Shown piece after piece: positions 27,536 through 35,700 of a DNA stretch of 64,000 bases. This DNA is from Pseudomonas sp. G.S.17 (GTDB lineage Bacteria > Pseudomonadota > Gammaproteobacteria > Pseudomonadales > Pseudomonadaceae). Location of the stretch: assembly GCF_038096165.1 (NCBI RefSeq), contig NZ_CP151076.1, positions 4,275,501 to 4,339,500 on the forward strand, given 5' to 3'. The notes under the pieces were generated by a model. That model was given only the letters and a program-made list of their open reading frames with translations. It searched no databases and was not told where the DNA came from. The position numbers and the translations under genes were made by a program. Position 1 is the stretch's first letter; each line of letters opens with the position of its first letter.

Positions 27536-28450
27536 ATGCAAGCCATTCGCAGCATCCTAGTGGTCATCGAACCCGATCATCCTGACAGCCTGGCGCTCAA
27601 ACGGGCGCGGCTGATCGCGGGCGTTACCCAGGCGCATCTGCATTTGCTGATCTGCGACCGGAAAAACCATCCGCACAGCGCCCTGCTGGTCGAACTCAAA
27701 CGACGCCTGCATGACGAGGGCTACAGCGCCCTGCTGGTCGAACTCAAACGACGCCTGCATGACGAGGGCTACAGCGCCACGGCCGAGCAAGCGTGGAATG
27801 AAACCCAGCACAAAACCATCATCCAGGTACAGCAGGCTGAAGGCTGCGGGGTGGTGATCAAACAGCACTTTCCTGACAACCCGCTGAAGAAAGCGCTGCT
27901 CACGCCTGAGGACTGGAAACTGCTGCGTCAGTGCCCAAGCCCGGTATTAATGGTCAAGACCGACCGATCATGGGTGAACGGCGTGATCCTGGCGGCGGTT
28001 GACGTGGGAAACGCCGACGGCGAGCACCGCGCCCTGCACTTCGACATCATTGATCGCGGCTATGACATCGCCGCCCTGGCCAAGGCCGAGCTACACGTGA
28101 TCGCGGCACATCCGTCACCGATGCTGTCGGCGGCCGACCCGGTATTCCAGCTCAAGGAAACCATCGAAGCGCGCTATCGCGAGCAATGCCAGGCGTTCCA
28201 GACCGAGTTCGAGGTTGATGATGATCATCTGCACATCGCAGGAGGACCAGCCGACTTCTTGATCCCGTTTACCGCCCGTCAGCTGGGTGCCAGCGTGACC
28301 ATCATCGGCACCGTGGCGCGCAGCGGAATTTCCGGCGCACTAATCGGCAACACCGCCGAAGTGGTACTGGATTCACTGGAAAGCGACGTATTGGTGCTCA
28401 AGACCGAGGAAATCGTCAGGCATCTGGAAGAGCTCTGGGTGAAGGGTTGA
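27536..28450 (+). CDS. Two-domain universal stress protein with internal duplication
   Basis: A 304-residue protein of two UspA-like domains (about 3-155 and 160-298). The second ends with the nucleotide-loop-like stretch GTVARSGISGALIGNTAEVVL. The ATG at 27536 has GGGAG upstream. Residues 48-63 and 64-79 are identical (SALLVELKRRLHDEGY twice), encoded by a perfect 48-bp tandem repeat, so without it the protein would be 288 residues. The duplicated piece lies in an amphipathic helix of the first domain. Such proteins act in stress survival by unknown means. Its neighbours, miaE and the DUF1289 gene, do not indicate a partner. Confidence 0.9.
   Translation: MQAIRSILVVIEPDHPDSLALKRARLIAGVTQAHLHLLICDRKNHPHSALLVELKRRLHDEGYSALLVELKRRLHDEGYSATAEQAWNETQHKTIIQVQQAEGCGVVIKQHFPDNPLKKALLTPEDWKLLRQCPSPVLMVKTDRSWVNGVILAAVDVGNADGEHRALHFDIIDRGYDIAALAKAELHVIAAHPSPMLSAADPVFQLKETIEARYREQCQAFQTEFEVDDDHLHIAGGPADFLIPFTARQLGASVTIIGTVARSGISGALIGNTAEVVLDSLESDVLVLKTEEIVRHLEELWVKG
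27675..27770 (+). repeat. Perfect 48-bp tandem duplication
   Basis: Positions 27675-27722 and 27723-27770 are identical, and the next 8 bases (ACAGCGCC) start a third copy. It is in frame (16 codons). Confidence 0.97.
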
Positions 28451-28469
28451 AGCTGAAAATCGATCTGCA

Positions 28470-28552
28470 GGAGCGAGGCTTGCCCGCGAAAGCGTCATTT
28501 CACGCAGTGAATATCGCGACCGCAATAGCCATTCGCGGGCAAGCCTCGCTCC
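28470..28552 (+). repeat. REP doublet, GGAGCGAGGCTTGCCCGCGAA type
   Basis: Two inverted arms at 28470-28490 and 28532-28552 with a 41-bp spacer, between the convergent universal-stress and DUF1289 genes. Confidence 0.9.
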
Positions 28553-28561
28553 AACAAATGC

Positions 28562-29032
28562 CTAGCCCCCGAATGCATCCTTGAGAAACCCCGGCGCGAT
28601 GTAGCGCTCGTAGTGGGCCTCGGAAAGCAGAAAAAACTCTCGATCGATGGCATCGCGCAGATCCGGCAGCGGCCAGTCGCGGAATTCCGGCAACAGCGCC
28701 AGACCATAGGCTTCTATATTGGAAATCACCCGCGCCCCGCGTGCGATCAGCTGATAGGCCCAGCAATATTCGGACTGGTTGGGCACGAAGCGAATCTTGC
28801 GCTGCACCAGTTGCAGGCGCAGTTTTTCGGCGTCGAACACTTCGAGCTTGGCGGTCATGACCTGCACCAGCAATTGCTCAAGGCGCAGCCACACCGCACG
28901 TTTTTCAGCCTCGTTATAGCCGTTCCAGTTGATCACTTCATGATGAAAACGCTTGCAGCCACGACAGACCAGATCCCCGTAAACAGTGGAGCAAAGGCCT
29001 ACGCAGGGCGTTTTGATGATTTGATTAGGCAT
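28562..29032 (-). CDS. DUF1289-domain protein
   Basis: A 156-residue protein. The N-terminal 55 residues are a DUF1289 domain with four cysteines in the pattern PCVGLC ... VCRGCKR, which could bind a metal or iron-sulfur cluster, followed by W-x-x-Y/W helices. The remaining 100 residues have no motif I recognise. It starts at ATG 29032 and is divergent from acnB. Function unknown. The order USP-DUF1289-acnB recurs in Pseudomonas genomes as I recall them. Confidence 0.85.
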   Translation of the reverse strand: MPNQIIKTPCVGLCSTVYGDLVCRGCKRFHHEVINWNGYNEAEKRAVWLRLEQLLVQVMTAKLEVFDAEKLRLQLVQRKIRFVPNQSEYCWAYQLIARGARVISNIEAYGLALLPEFRDWPLPDLRDAIDREFFLLSEAHYERYIAPGFLKDAFGG

Positions 29033-29425
29033 GGCGGACAGAGCAACGAAAGGCGTAACAAGCCCACATGTTAGCCCTTTGTCTAACAGTGTTCACCCCC
29101 GAAGGTGTAGGGCTTAACTTACCTTTGGCAGAGTTTTGCCGTAGAATCAGCGAGCCTTTTAAGGCGCCAATGTCCGTTGGAAGCTGTTTTCAAAGCGTCA
29201 CGAGCACAGTCAAGTTAACCCCGCAGTCGGTGTTGACGCAGGTTTCACGCCTTCGTCAACACTCATCAGCCGTCCTGCAGGCGTAAAACTTTGAAAACAG
29301 CTTCTGTAAGGAATTGCCGATTTACCCTGGCCAAGGAACTCAAAAAGTTTCGTCGTGCAGGTATCGGGTAATTCCTGGATGAGCGTCCCGGACACCCATT
29401 TGGGACCACTGATGAGGGTAATACT
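29033..29425. other. Intergenic region upstream of acnB
   Basis: It holds an inverted-repeat element (29180-29304) that separates a possible -10 box (TAGAAT, 29142-29147, weak -35) from the acnB start. A GAGGG ribosome site precedes the GTG. No open frame was supported. Confidence 0.6.
29180..29304 (+). mobile_element. 125-bp inverted-repeat element before acnB, MITE-like
   Basis: GAAGCTGTTTTCAAAG (29180-29195) and its exact complement (29289-29304) form 16-bp perfect ends. Inside, GTGTTGACG (29230-29238) pairs with CGTCAACAC (29254-29262). The sequence CGTCACGAGC directly after the left end is shared with the 140-bp elements at 21592 and 53412. No clear target duplication was found. Confidence 0.65.
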
Positions 29426-32035
29426 GTGCTTGAAGCCTACCGTAAACACATCGAAGAGCGTGCCGCCCAGGGTATCGTGCCCCAGCCGCTTAACGCCGAA
29501 CAAACTGCAGGTCTGATCGAGCTGCTGAAGAATCCCCCGGCTGGCGAAGAAGCTTTCCTTGTCGACCTGATCACCAATCGCGTTCCACCTGGCGTTGACG
29601 AAGCTGCCTACGTCAAGGCCGGTTTCCTGTCTGCCCTGGCCAAGGGTGAAGCCACTTCGCCATTGATCGATAAAAAGCGCGCTGTTGAATTGCTCGGCAC
29701 CATGCAAGGCGGCTACAACATCGTCACGCTGGTCGACCTCCTGGACGACGCTACCCTCGCCCCGGTTGCCGCCAAAGAACTCAAGCACACGCTGCTGATG
29801 TTCGATGCGTTCCATGACGTCGCTGAAAAAGCCAAGAACGGTAACGTTCAAGCCAAGGAAGTCCTGCAATCCTGGGCTGACGGCGAGTGGTTCCAGAAGC
29901 GTCCGACCCTGGCCGACAAGATCAGCCTGCGCGTCTTCAAGGTGACTGGCGAAACCAACACCGACGACCTGTCTCCAGCACCGGATGCATGGTCCCGTCC
30001 TGACATCCCGCTGCACGCCCTCGCCATGCTGAAAATGGCCCGCGACGGTATCGTACCGGATGTTCAAGGCTCCATCGGTCCGATGAAGCAGATCGAAGAG
30101 ATGCGCGGCCAGGGCTTCCCGATTGCCTATGTTGGCGACGTGGTCGGTACCGGTTCTTCGCGTAAATCCGCGACCAACTCAGTGCTGTGGTTCTTCGGCG
30201 ACGACGTTCCTTACGTGCCGAACAAGCGTGCCGGCGGTTTCTGCTTCGGCAGCAAGATCGCTCCGATCTTCTACAACACCATGGAAGATGCTGGCGCACT
30301 GCCAATCGAATTTGACGTTACCAACATGAACATGGGCGACGTGATCGACCTGTACCCGCATGCTGGCAAAGTCTGCAAACACGGCACCGATGAAGTCCTG
30401 ACCACCTTCGAAATGAAGACGCCGGTCCTGTTGGACGAAGTCCGTGCCGGCGGTCGTATCCCGCTGATCATCGGCCGTGGCCTGACCGAAAAAGCCCGTA
30501 CCGAACTGGGTCTGCCACCTTCGACTCTGTTCAAGCTGCCTGAGCCTCCGGCTGAAAGCGACAAGGGTTACACCCTGGCGCAGAAAATGGTCGGCAAGGC
30601 ATGCGGTCTGCCGGAAGGCAAAGGTGTTCGTCCAGGCACCTACTGCGAACCGAAGATGACCACCGTTGGTTCCCAGGACACCACTGGCCCGATGACCCGC
30701 GACGAACTGAAAGACCTGGCGTGCCTGGGTTTCTCTACCGATCTGGTCATGCAATCGTTCTGCCACACCGCTGCCTATCCGAAACCGATCGACGTCACCA
30801 CGCACCACACGCTGCCTGACTTCATCATGACCCGCGGCGGCGTTTCCCTGCGTCCGGGCGACGGCATCATCCACAGCTGGCTGAACCGCATGCTGCTGCC
30901 GGACACCGTCGGTACCGGTGGTGACTCCCACACCCGTTTCCCGATGGGCATTTCGTTCCCGGCCGGTTCCGGTCTGGTTGCGTTTGCTGCTGCCACCGGC
31001 GTTATGCCGCTGGACATGCCGGAATCGATCCTGGTTCGTTTCAAAGGCAAGATGCAACCTGGCATCACCTTGCGCGATCTGGTTCACGCCATTCCTTACT
31101 TCGCGATTCAGGCTGGCCTGTTGACCGTCGAGAAGAAAGGCAAGAAGAACGCCTTCTCCGGCCGCATCCTGGAAATCGAAGGCCTGGACGACTTGAGCAT
31201 CGAGCAGGCATTTGAACTGTCCGACGCCTCGGCCGAACGTTCCGCTGCCGGTTGCACCATCAAGCTGTCGAAAGAGTCCATCAGTGAATACCTGAAATCC
31301 AACATCACCCTGCTGCGCTGGATGATCGGCGAAGGCTACGGCGATGCACGGACTCTGGAACGTCGCGCGCAAGCGATGGAAGCCTGGGTTGCCAATCCGG
31401 AACTGATGGTTGCCGATGCCGACGCGGAATACGCCGAAATCATCGAAATCGACCTGGCCGACGTCAAGGAGCCTGTGCTCTGCGCGCCGAACGACCCGGA
31501 CGACGCCCGTCTGCTGTCCAGCGTTGCTGGCGAGAAGATCGACGAAGTGTTCATCGGTTCCTGCATGACCAACATCGGCCACTTCCGCGCTGCGGGCAAG
31601 TTGCTGGATCAGGTCAAAGGGCAACTGCCGACCCGTCTGTGGCTGTCGCCGCCGACCAAAATGGACGCTCACCAACTGACCGAAGAAGGCTACTACGGCA
31701 TCTACGGCAAGGCTGGCGCGCGCATGGAAATGCCGGGCTGCTCGTTGTGCATGGGTAACCAGGCACGGGTAGAGCCGAATTCGACCGTAGTGTCGACGTC
31801 GACCCGTAACTTCCCGAACCGTCTGGGCGACGGCGCGAACGTCTTCCTGGCCTCGGCCGAGTTGGCGTCCGTTGCTTCGATCCTGGGTCGCCTGCCGACC
31901 GTCGAAGAGTACATGGGCTACGCGAACCAGATCGATACCATGGCAGCGGACGTATACCGCTACCTGAGCTTCGATCAGATCGCCGAGTTCCGCGAAGCCG
32001 CAGCGAATGCCAAGATTCCGGTCATTCAAGCGTAA
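29426..32035 (+). CDS. acnB: Aconitate hydratase B
   Basis: An 869-residue aconitase B, the main TCA-cycle enzyme converting citrate to isocitrate (also hydrating 2-methyl-cis-aconitate). It starts at GTG 29426 with GAGGG upstream. The N-terminal HEAT-like domain (about 1-160) is specific to AcnB and is followed by the swivel domain (about 165-380) and the three catalytic domains. The iron-sulfur cluster cysteines are in [10 protein letters not shown] and in CSLCMGNQ. The active-site GDSHTRFP is intact. The C-terminus is normal. The protein can also act as an RNA-binding apo-form in other bacteria. Monocistronic, closed by a strong terminator. Confidence 0.98.
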   Translation: MLEAYRKHIEERAAQGIVPQPLNAEQTAGLIELLKNPPAGEEAFLVDLITNRVPPGVDEAAYVKAGFLSALAKGEATSPLIDKKRAVELLGTMQGGYNIVTLVDLLDDATLAPVAAKELKHTLLMFDAFHDVAEKAKNGNVQAKEVLQSWADGEWFQKRPTLADKISLRVFKVTGETNTDDLSPAPDAWSRPDIPLHALAMLKMARDGIVPDVQGSIGPMKQIEEMRGQGFPIAYVGDVVGTGSSRKSATNSVLWFFGDDVPYVPNKRAGGFCFGSKIAPIFYNTMEDAGALPIEFDVTNMNMGDVIDLYPHAGKVCKHGTDEVLTTFEMKTPVLLDEVRAGGRIPLIIGRGLTEKARTELGLPPSTLFKLPEPPAESDKGYTLAQKMVGKACGLPEGKGVRPGTYCEPKMTTVGSQDTTGPMTRDELKDLACLGFSTDLVMQSFCHTAAYPKPIDVTTHHTLPDFIMTRGGVSLRPGDGIIHSWLNRMLLPDTVGTGGDSHTRFPMGISFPAGSGLVAFAAATGVMPLDMPESILVRFKGKMQPGITLRDLVHAIPYFAIQAGLLTVEKKGKKNAFSGRILEIEGLDDLSIEQAFELSDASAERSAAGCTIKLSKESISEYLKSNITLLRWMIGEGYGDARTLERRAQAMEAWVANPELMVADADAEYAEIIEIDLADVKEPVLCAPNDPDDARLLSSVAGEKIDEVFIGSCMTNIGHFRAAGKLLDQVKGQLPTRLWLSPPTKMDAHQLTEEGYYGIYGKAGARMEMPGCSLCMGNQARVEPNSTVVSTSTRNFPNRLGDGANVFLASAELASVASILGRLPTVEEYMGYANQIDTMAADVYRYLSFDQIAEFREAAANAKIPVIQA

Positions 32036-32052
32036 GCGCGAAACCCAGCGTT

Positions 32053-32084
32053 AAAAAAACCCCGTCCTTGTGACGGGGTTTTTT
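32053..32084 (+). terminator. Terminator of acnB
   Basis: Stem ACCCCGTC/GACGGGGT extended by A-T pairs, 5-nt loop, then TTTTTT. It begins 18 bp after the stop. Confidence 0.95.
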
Positions 32085-32177
32085 ATTGGGCCTGATTGAG
32101 TACATATCCAGCATTTTTGTGCTCTGAAACTATGGTTCCGCTCTTACGGCAGGTCACTTGACGGTTTTTTATGAGGG

Positions 32178-32533
32178 CATATCCGTTGCTGCGGTAACGG
32201 CGGCTTAGGGTTGCGCCCTTACGGCGCCTCACTTTCGAAAAGCGCGAAAGTAACCAAAGCGCTCTTGCCCCACCACTCGGTCCCTCGCTTTGGCTCGGCA
32301 TGCCCGTCATCCGACATTGATGTGGAGGGCCGCCGCAAAGGGCCATCCCTGGCCCAGTGCGGCTAAACCGGCGTCCTACCGGTTTACCCTCCAAATCAAC
32401 ATCGAATTCCGGCCAGCGTGGTTTGAAGGGGCGCTTAAGATCAAGATCAAAAACAGAGCCAAAGCCAAAGCCAAAGCGCCGTTGAATCTGTGCGGACCGT
32501 ATCTCAACTGTAGGAGCGAATTTATTCGCGAGG
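32178..32533 (+). repeat. Long dispersed repeat, copy A (about 356 bp)
   Basis: It runs from CATATCCGTTGCTGCGG to TTCGCGAGG and recurs in inverted orientation at 53051-53394. Landmarks shared by both include GGTTGCGCCCTTACGGCGCC, CTCGGCATGCC, a GATGTGGAGGG block with a GC-rich palindrome, and the REP-like end. Copy A has three AAAGCC-type hexamers where copy B has one. Confidence 0.9.
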
Positions 32534-32600
32534 CGTTCGTTGCGGCGACACAGATTTATGCCGTGAGCGCTGGCCTCTTCCCGGATAAATCCGGTCCTAC
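32510..32600 (+). repeat. REP doublet, GTAGGAGCGAATTTATTCGC type
   Basis: Left arm GTAGGAGCGAATTTATTCGC (32510-32529) and right arm GGATAAATCCGGTCCTAC (32583-32600) form a degenerate inverted pair. The left arm is the end of the long repeat. Confidence 0.8.
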
Positions 32601-32611
32601 CGGAGGGATGC

Positions 32612-32643
32612 TACATATCCGTTGCTGCGGTAACGGATATGTA
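32612..32643 (+). repeat. 12-bp perfect palindrome TACATATCCGTT
   Basis: TACATATCCGTT (32612-32623), 8-nt loop, AACGGATATGTA (32632-32643). The left half and loop repeat the beginning of the long repeat at 32178. Confidence 0.8.
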
Positions 32644-32725
32644 CACAAGAATCAATCCTTCAAAGATGTGTAGCCGCCTATGCCTATCGCGGCCAAGCCG
32701 CGCCTATGAATCGCGGTTATCCACT

Positions 32726-32765
32726 ACCCAATAAAAAACCCCACATCTCTCGATGCAGGGTTTTT
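32726..32765 (-). terminator. Terminator of gdhB
   Basis: AAAACCC (about 32735) pairs with GGGTTTT (about 32758) around an inner CATC/GATG helix, followed on the minus strand by TTTTTTATTGG. It lies just after the gdhB stop. Confidence 0.8.
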
Positions 32766-32786
32766 CACTACCACTCGATCAAACCA

Positions 32787-35700
32787 TCAAGCCGCGACGG
32801 TTTGTCCGCTCATGGCCAGGTCCAGCAGCTCACGGTTGGCGACTGCATACATGGCGTAATCCGTGCCGCTCGCCGCACGAATATCCACCAGCATTGCGCG
32901 CCAGCGGTCGACCATCAACACGTGCTGCTCCAGCCACACGGCCAGACGTTCTTCCACATCTTCAGGGCCGTCCGGCATTTGCAGGACCGAGACCGTGATC
33001 GCCCGCTGTTGCCAGTCGATGTCGTCACGGAAGGCTTCACGGGCCAGCGCCTGCCAGTTGTTTTCCACCGGCAGGTTGCTGATCTGTTGCAGGTACCAGG
33101 TCACGTCCAGCGCACTGCCCACGGCGAAGTAGACCTTGGCGACATCGGCAGCATTCTGCCCGGTGACGTCGGAGGCTTCGATGATCGGCAACAAGGTATA
33201 CAAGTGGCTGGTACCGGCCACCATCCGCGCCAACAGCTCCGGCACGCCGGCTTCGACGTAAGCCTGATAACGGGTCTGCCAGACTTCACGAGTCGGGCCT
33301 TCCAGCAGTTCGTCGAGTTTCAGACCCAGCGCCGCGATATGCGGGCCGAAGTGCGCCACGTCACGACCGGCATCCAGTTCGTTGCGACGGCTGCGCAGGA
33401 ACCAACGGGTGGCACGGCGACCCAGACGCATCAGCTCGTCCATCAAAGCCAGCTGGATTTCAGCAGGAACCTTGTAGTCCAGCGCTTCGATCTGGCGGAA
33501 CCAGTGCGGCAGGTGGAAGATGTCCCGCACGATCACGTAAGCGCCCGCCACGTTGGCTGCACTCATACCGGTGGACTCTTTGAGTCGCTGCACGAAGGTG
33601 ATGCCCATGTGGTTGACCAGATCGTTGGCGATCTGGGTGCTGACAATCTCGCGCTTCAGGCGATGCTGACGCATGGAATCCCCAAACTTCGCCGCCAGGG
33701 ACGGCGGGAACGCGGTTTCCATGTCGCGTGCCAGGTAATCGTCGTCCGGAACACGGGATTCCAGCAACGCTTCCTTGAGATCGATCTTGCTGTAGGAAAT
33801 CAGCACCGACAGCTCCGGACGGGTCAGACCCTTGCCATCCGCAACGCGCTCGGCAATCTGATCCTCGGCAGGCAGGAACTCAATGGCGCGATCCAGCTTG
33901 CCACGGGCTTCCAGATCGCTCATCAGACGCTTATATTCGGCGATACGCTCGTAGGCGCGACGTGTCGCCAGCGACAACGCCTGAGTCTGTTTGTAGTTGT
34001 TGCCCAACACCAGATGGCCGACTTCATCGGTCATGCTTTCCAGCAGCTGGTTGCGCTGCTTCTCGGTCATGTCACCAGCCTGCACCACTTCGTTGAGCAG
34101 GATCTTGATGTTCACTTCGTGGTCGGAGCAGTCAACGCCACCGGCGTTATCAATGAAGTCGGTGTTGGAACCGCCGCCATTGAGGCCAAACTCGACACGA
34201 CCCAGTTGCGTCATGCCCAGGTTACCGCCCTCACCCACTACCTTGCAGCGCAACTCGTTGCCATTGACCCGCAATGCGTCGTTGGCCTTGTCGCCCACAT
34301 CGGTATGGGTTTCGAAGCTGGATTTGACGTAAGTACCGATGCCGCCGTTCCACAACAGATCAACCGGCGCCTTGAGCAACGCGTTGAGCAGTTCGGTTGG
34401 CGTCAGCTTGTCGGCCTTGATGTCGAAGCGCTCTTTCATCTCGGGACTGATGGCGATGCTTTTCAGACTACGCGGGAAGATACCGCCGCCAGCGGACATG
34501 ATGCTGGTGTCGTAATCGGTCCAGGCCGAACGCGGCAGGTCGAACAGACGCTGACGCTCAGCGAAGCTGCTGGCCGGTTCCGGGTTTGGATCGATGAAGA
34601 TATGCAAATGGTTGAACGCGGCGACCAGCTGCAATTTATCCGACATCAGCAAACCGTTGCCGAACACGTCACCGGCCATATCGCCAATGCCGATCACGCT
34701 GATGTTGTCTTGCTGGACGTTGATGCCGCGCTCGCGGAAGTGGCGCTGCACGCCGACCCACGCGCCTTTGGCGGTGATGCCCATTTTCTTGTGGTCATAA
34801 CCGGCCGAGCCGCCGGAAGCGAACGCATCGCCCAACCAGAAGCCGTAATCGATGGCGATGCCGTTGGCGATGTCAGAGAAGGTCGCCGTGCCTTTGTCGG
34901 CCGCCACCACGAGGTACGGGTCATCATCGTCATGACGCACGACGTTGACCGGCGGCACCAATGTGCCTTCCTTGAGGTTATCGGTGATGTCGAGCAAACC
35001 GGAGATGAAGATGCGATAGCAGGCGATGCCCTCGGCCTGAATTTCATCGCGACCGCCACCCAGTGGCAGACGTCGCGGCAGGAATCCACCCTTGGCACCC
35101 ACCGGCACGATCACCGAGTTCTTCACTTGCTGGGCTTTTACCAGGCCCAGCACTTCGGTGCGGTAGTCTTCTTCACGGTCGGACCAGCGCAGCCCGCCAC
35201 GCGCAACGTTACCGAAGCGCAGATGCACGCCTTCGACACGCGGTGAATAAACGAAAATCTCGAACTTGGGCACCGGTTTCGGCAGTTCGGGAATCTGCCG
35301 TGGGTTGAACTTGAAGCTGAAGTAGCTCTTGTTCTGGCCGTTGGCGTCGGTCTGGTAGAAGTTGGTGCGCTGGGTCGCCTTGATCAGGTCCAGGTAACGA
35401 CGCAGGATGCGGTCTTCGTTGAGTACCTGAACGTCGTCCAGAGCAGACAGAATCGCTTGTTCCAGACGTTGCTGCTTGTCGTCCAGATCGTCGGCGGCCA
35501 GCTTGCGCGCCAGATAGAAGCGGGTCTTGAACAGCCGCGTCAGTTCTCGGGCGATATCCGTGTGGTTGTTCAGGGTCGCCGCGATATAACCCAGGTCGAA
35601 GCCCAGGCGAATCTGTTTCAGATAACGGGCATAAGCGCGCAGCAATGCCACGTCACGCCATGGCAAACCAGCGGTGAGCACCAGACGGTTGAACGCATCG

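Larger units (their letters stand above)
32085..32732. other. Repeat-filled gap between acnB and gdhB
   Basis: This region contains one copy of a long dispersed repeat, a REP doublet and a palindrome. Open frames on both strands within the long repeat (for example 32083-32394 minus and 32290-32673 plus) have no ribosome site and change amino acids freely between copies, so I do not call genes here. Confidence 0.7.

Noticed and set aside
32083..32394. Open frames in the long dispersed repeat (also 32290-32673, 53016-53282, 53031-53423)
   Set aside because: Present on both strands of the same repeat, without ribosome sites. Differences between copies alter amino acids freely, so coding is unlikely although such frames are easily mis-annotated.
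32706..35246. 846-codon plus-strand frame opposite gdhB
   Set aside because: Antisense shadow of gdhB, beginning inside its terminator.
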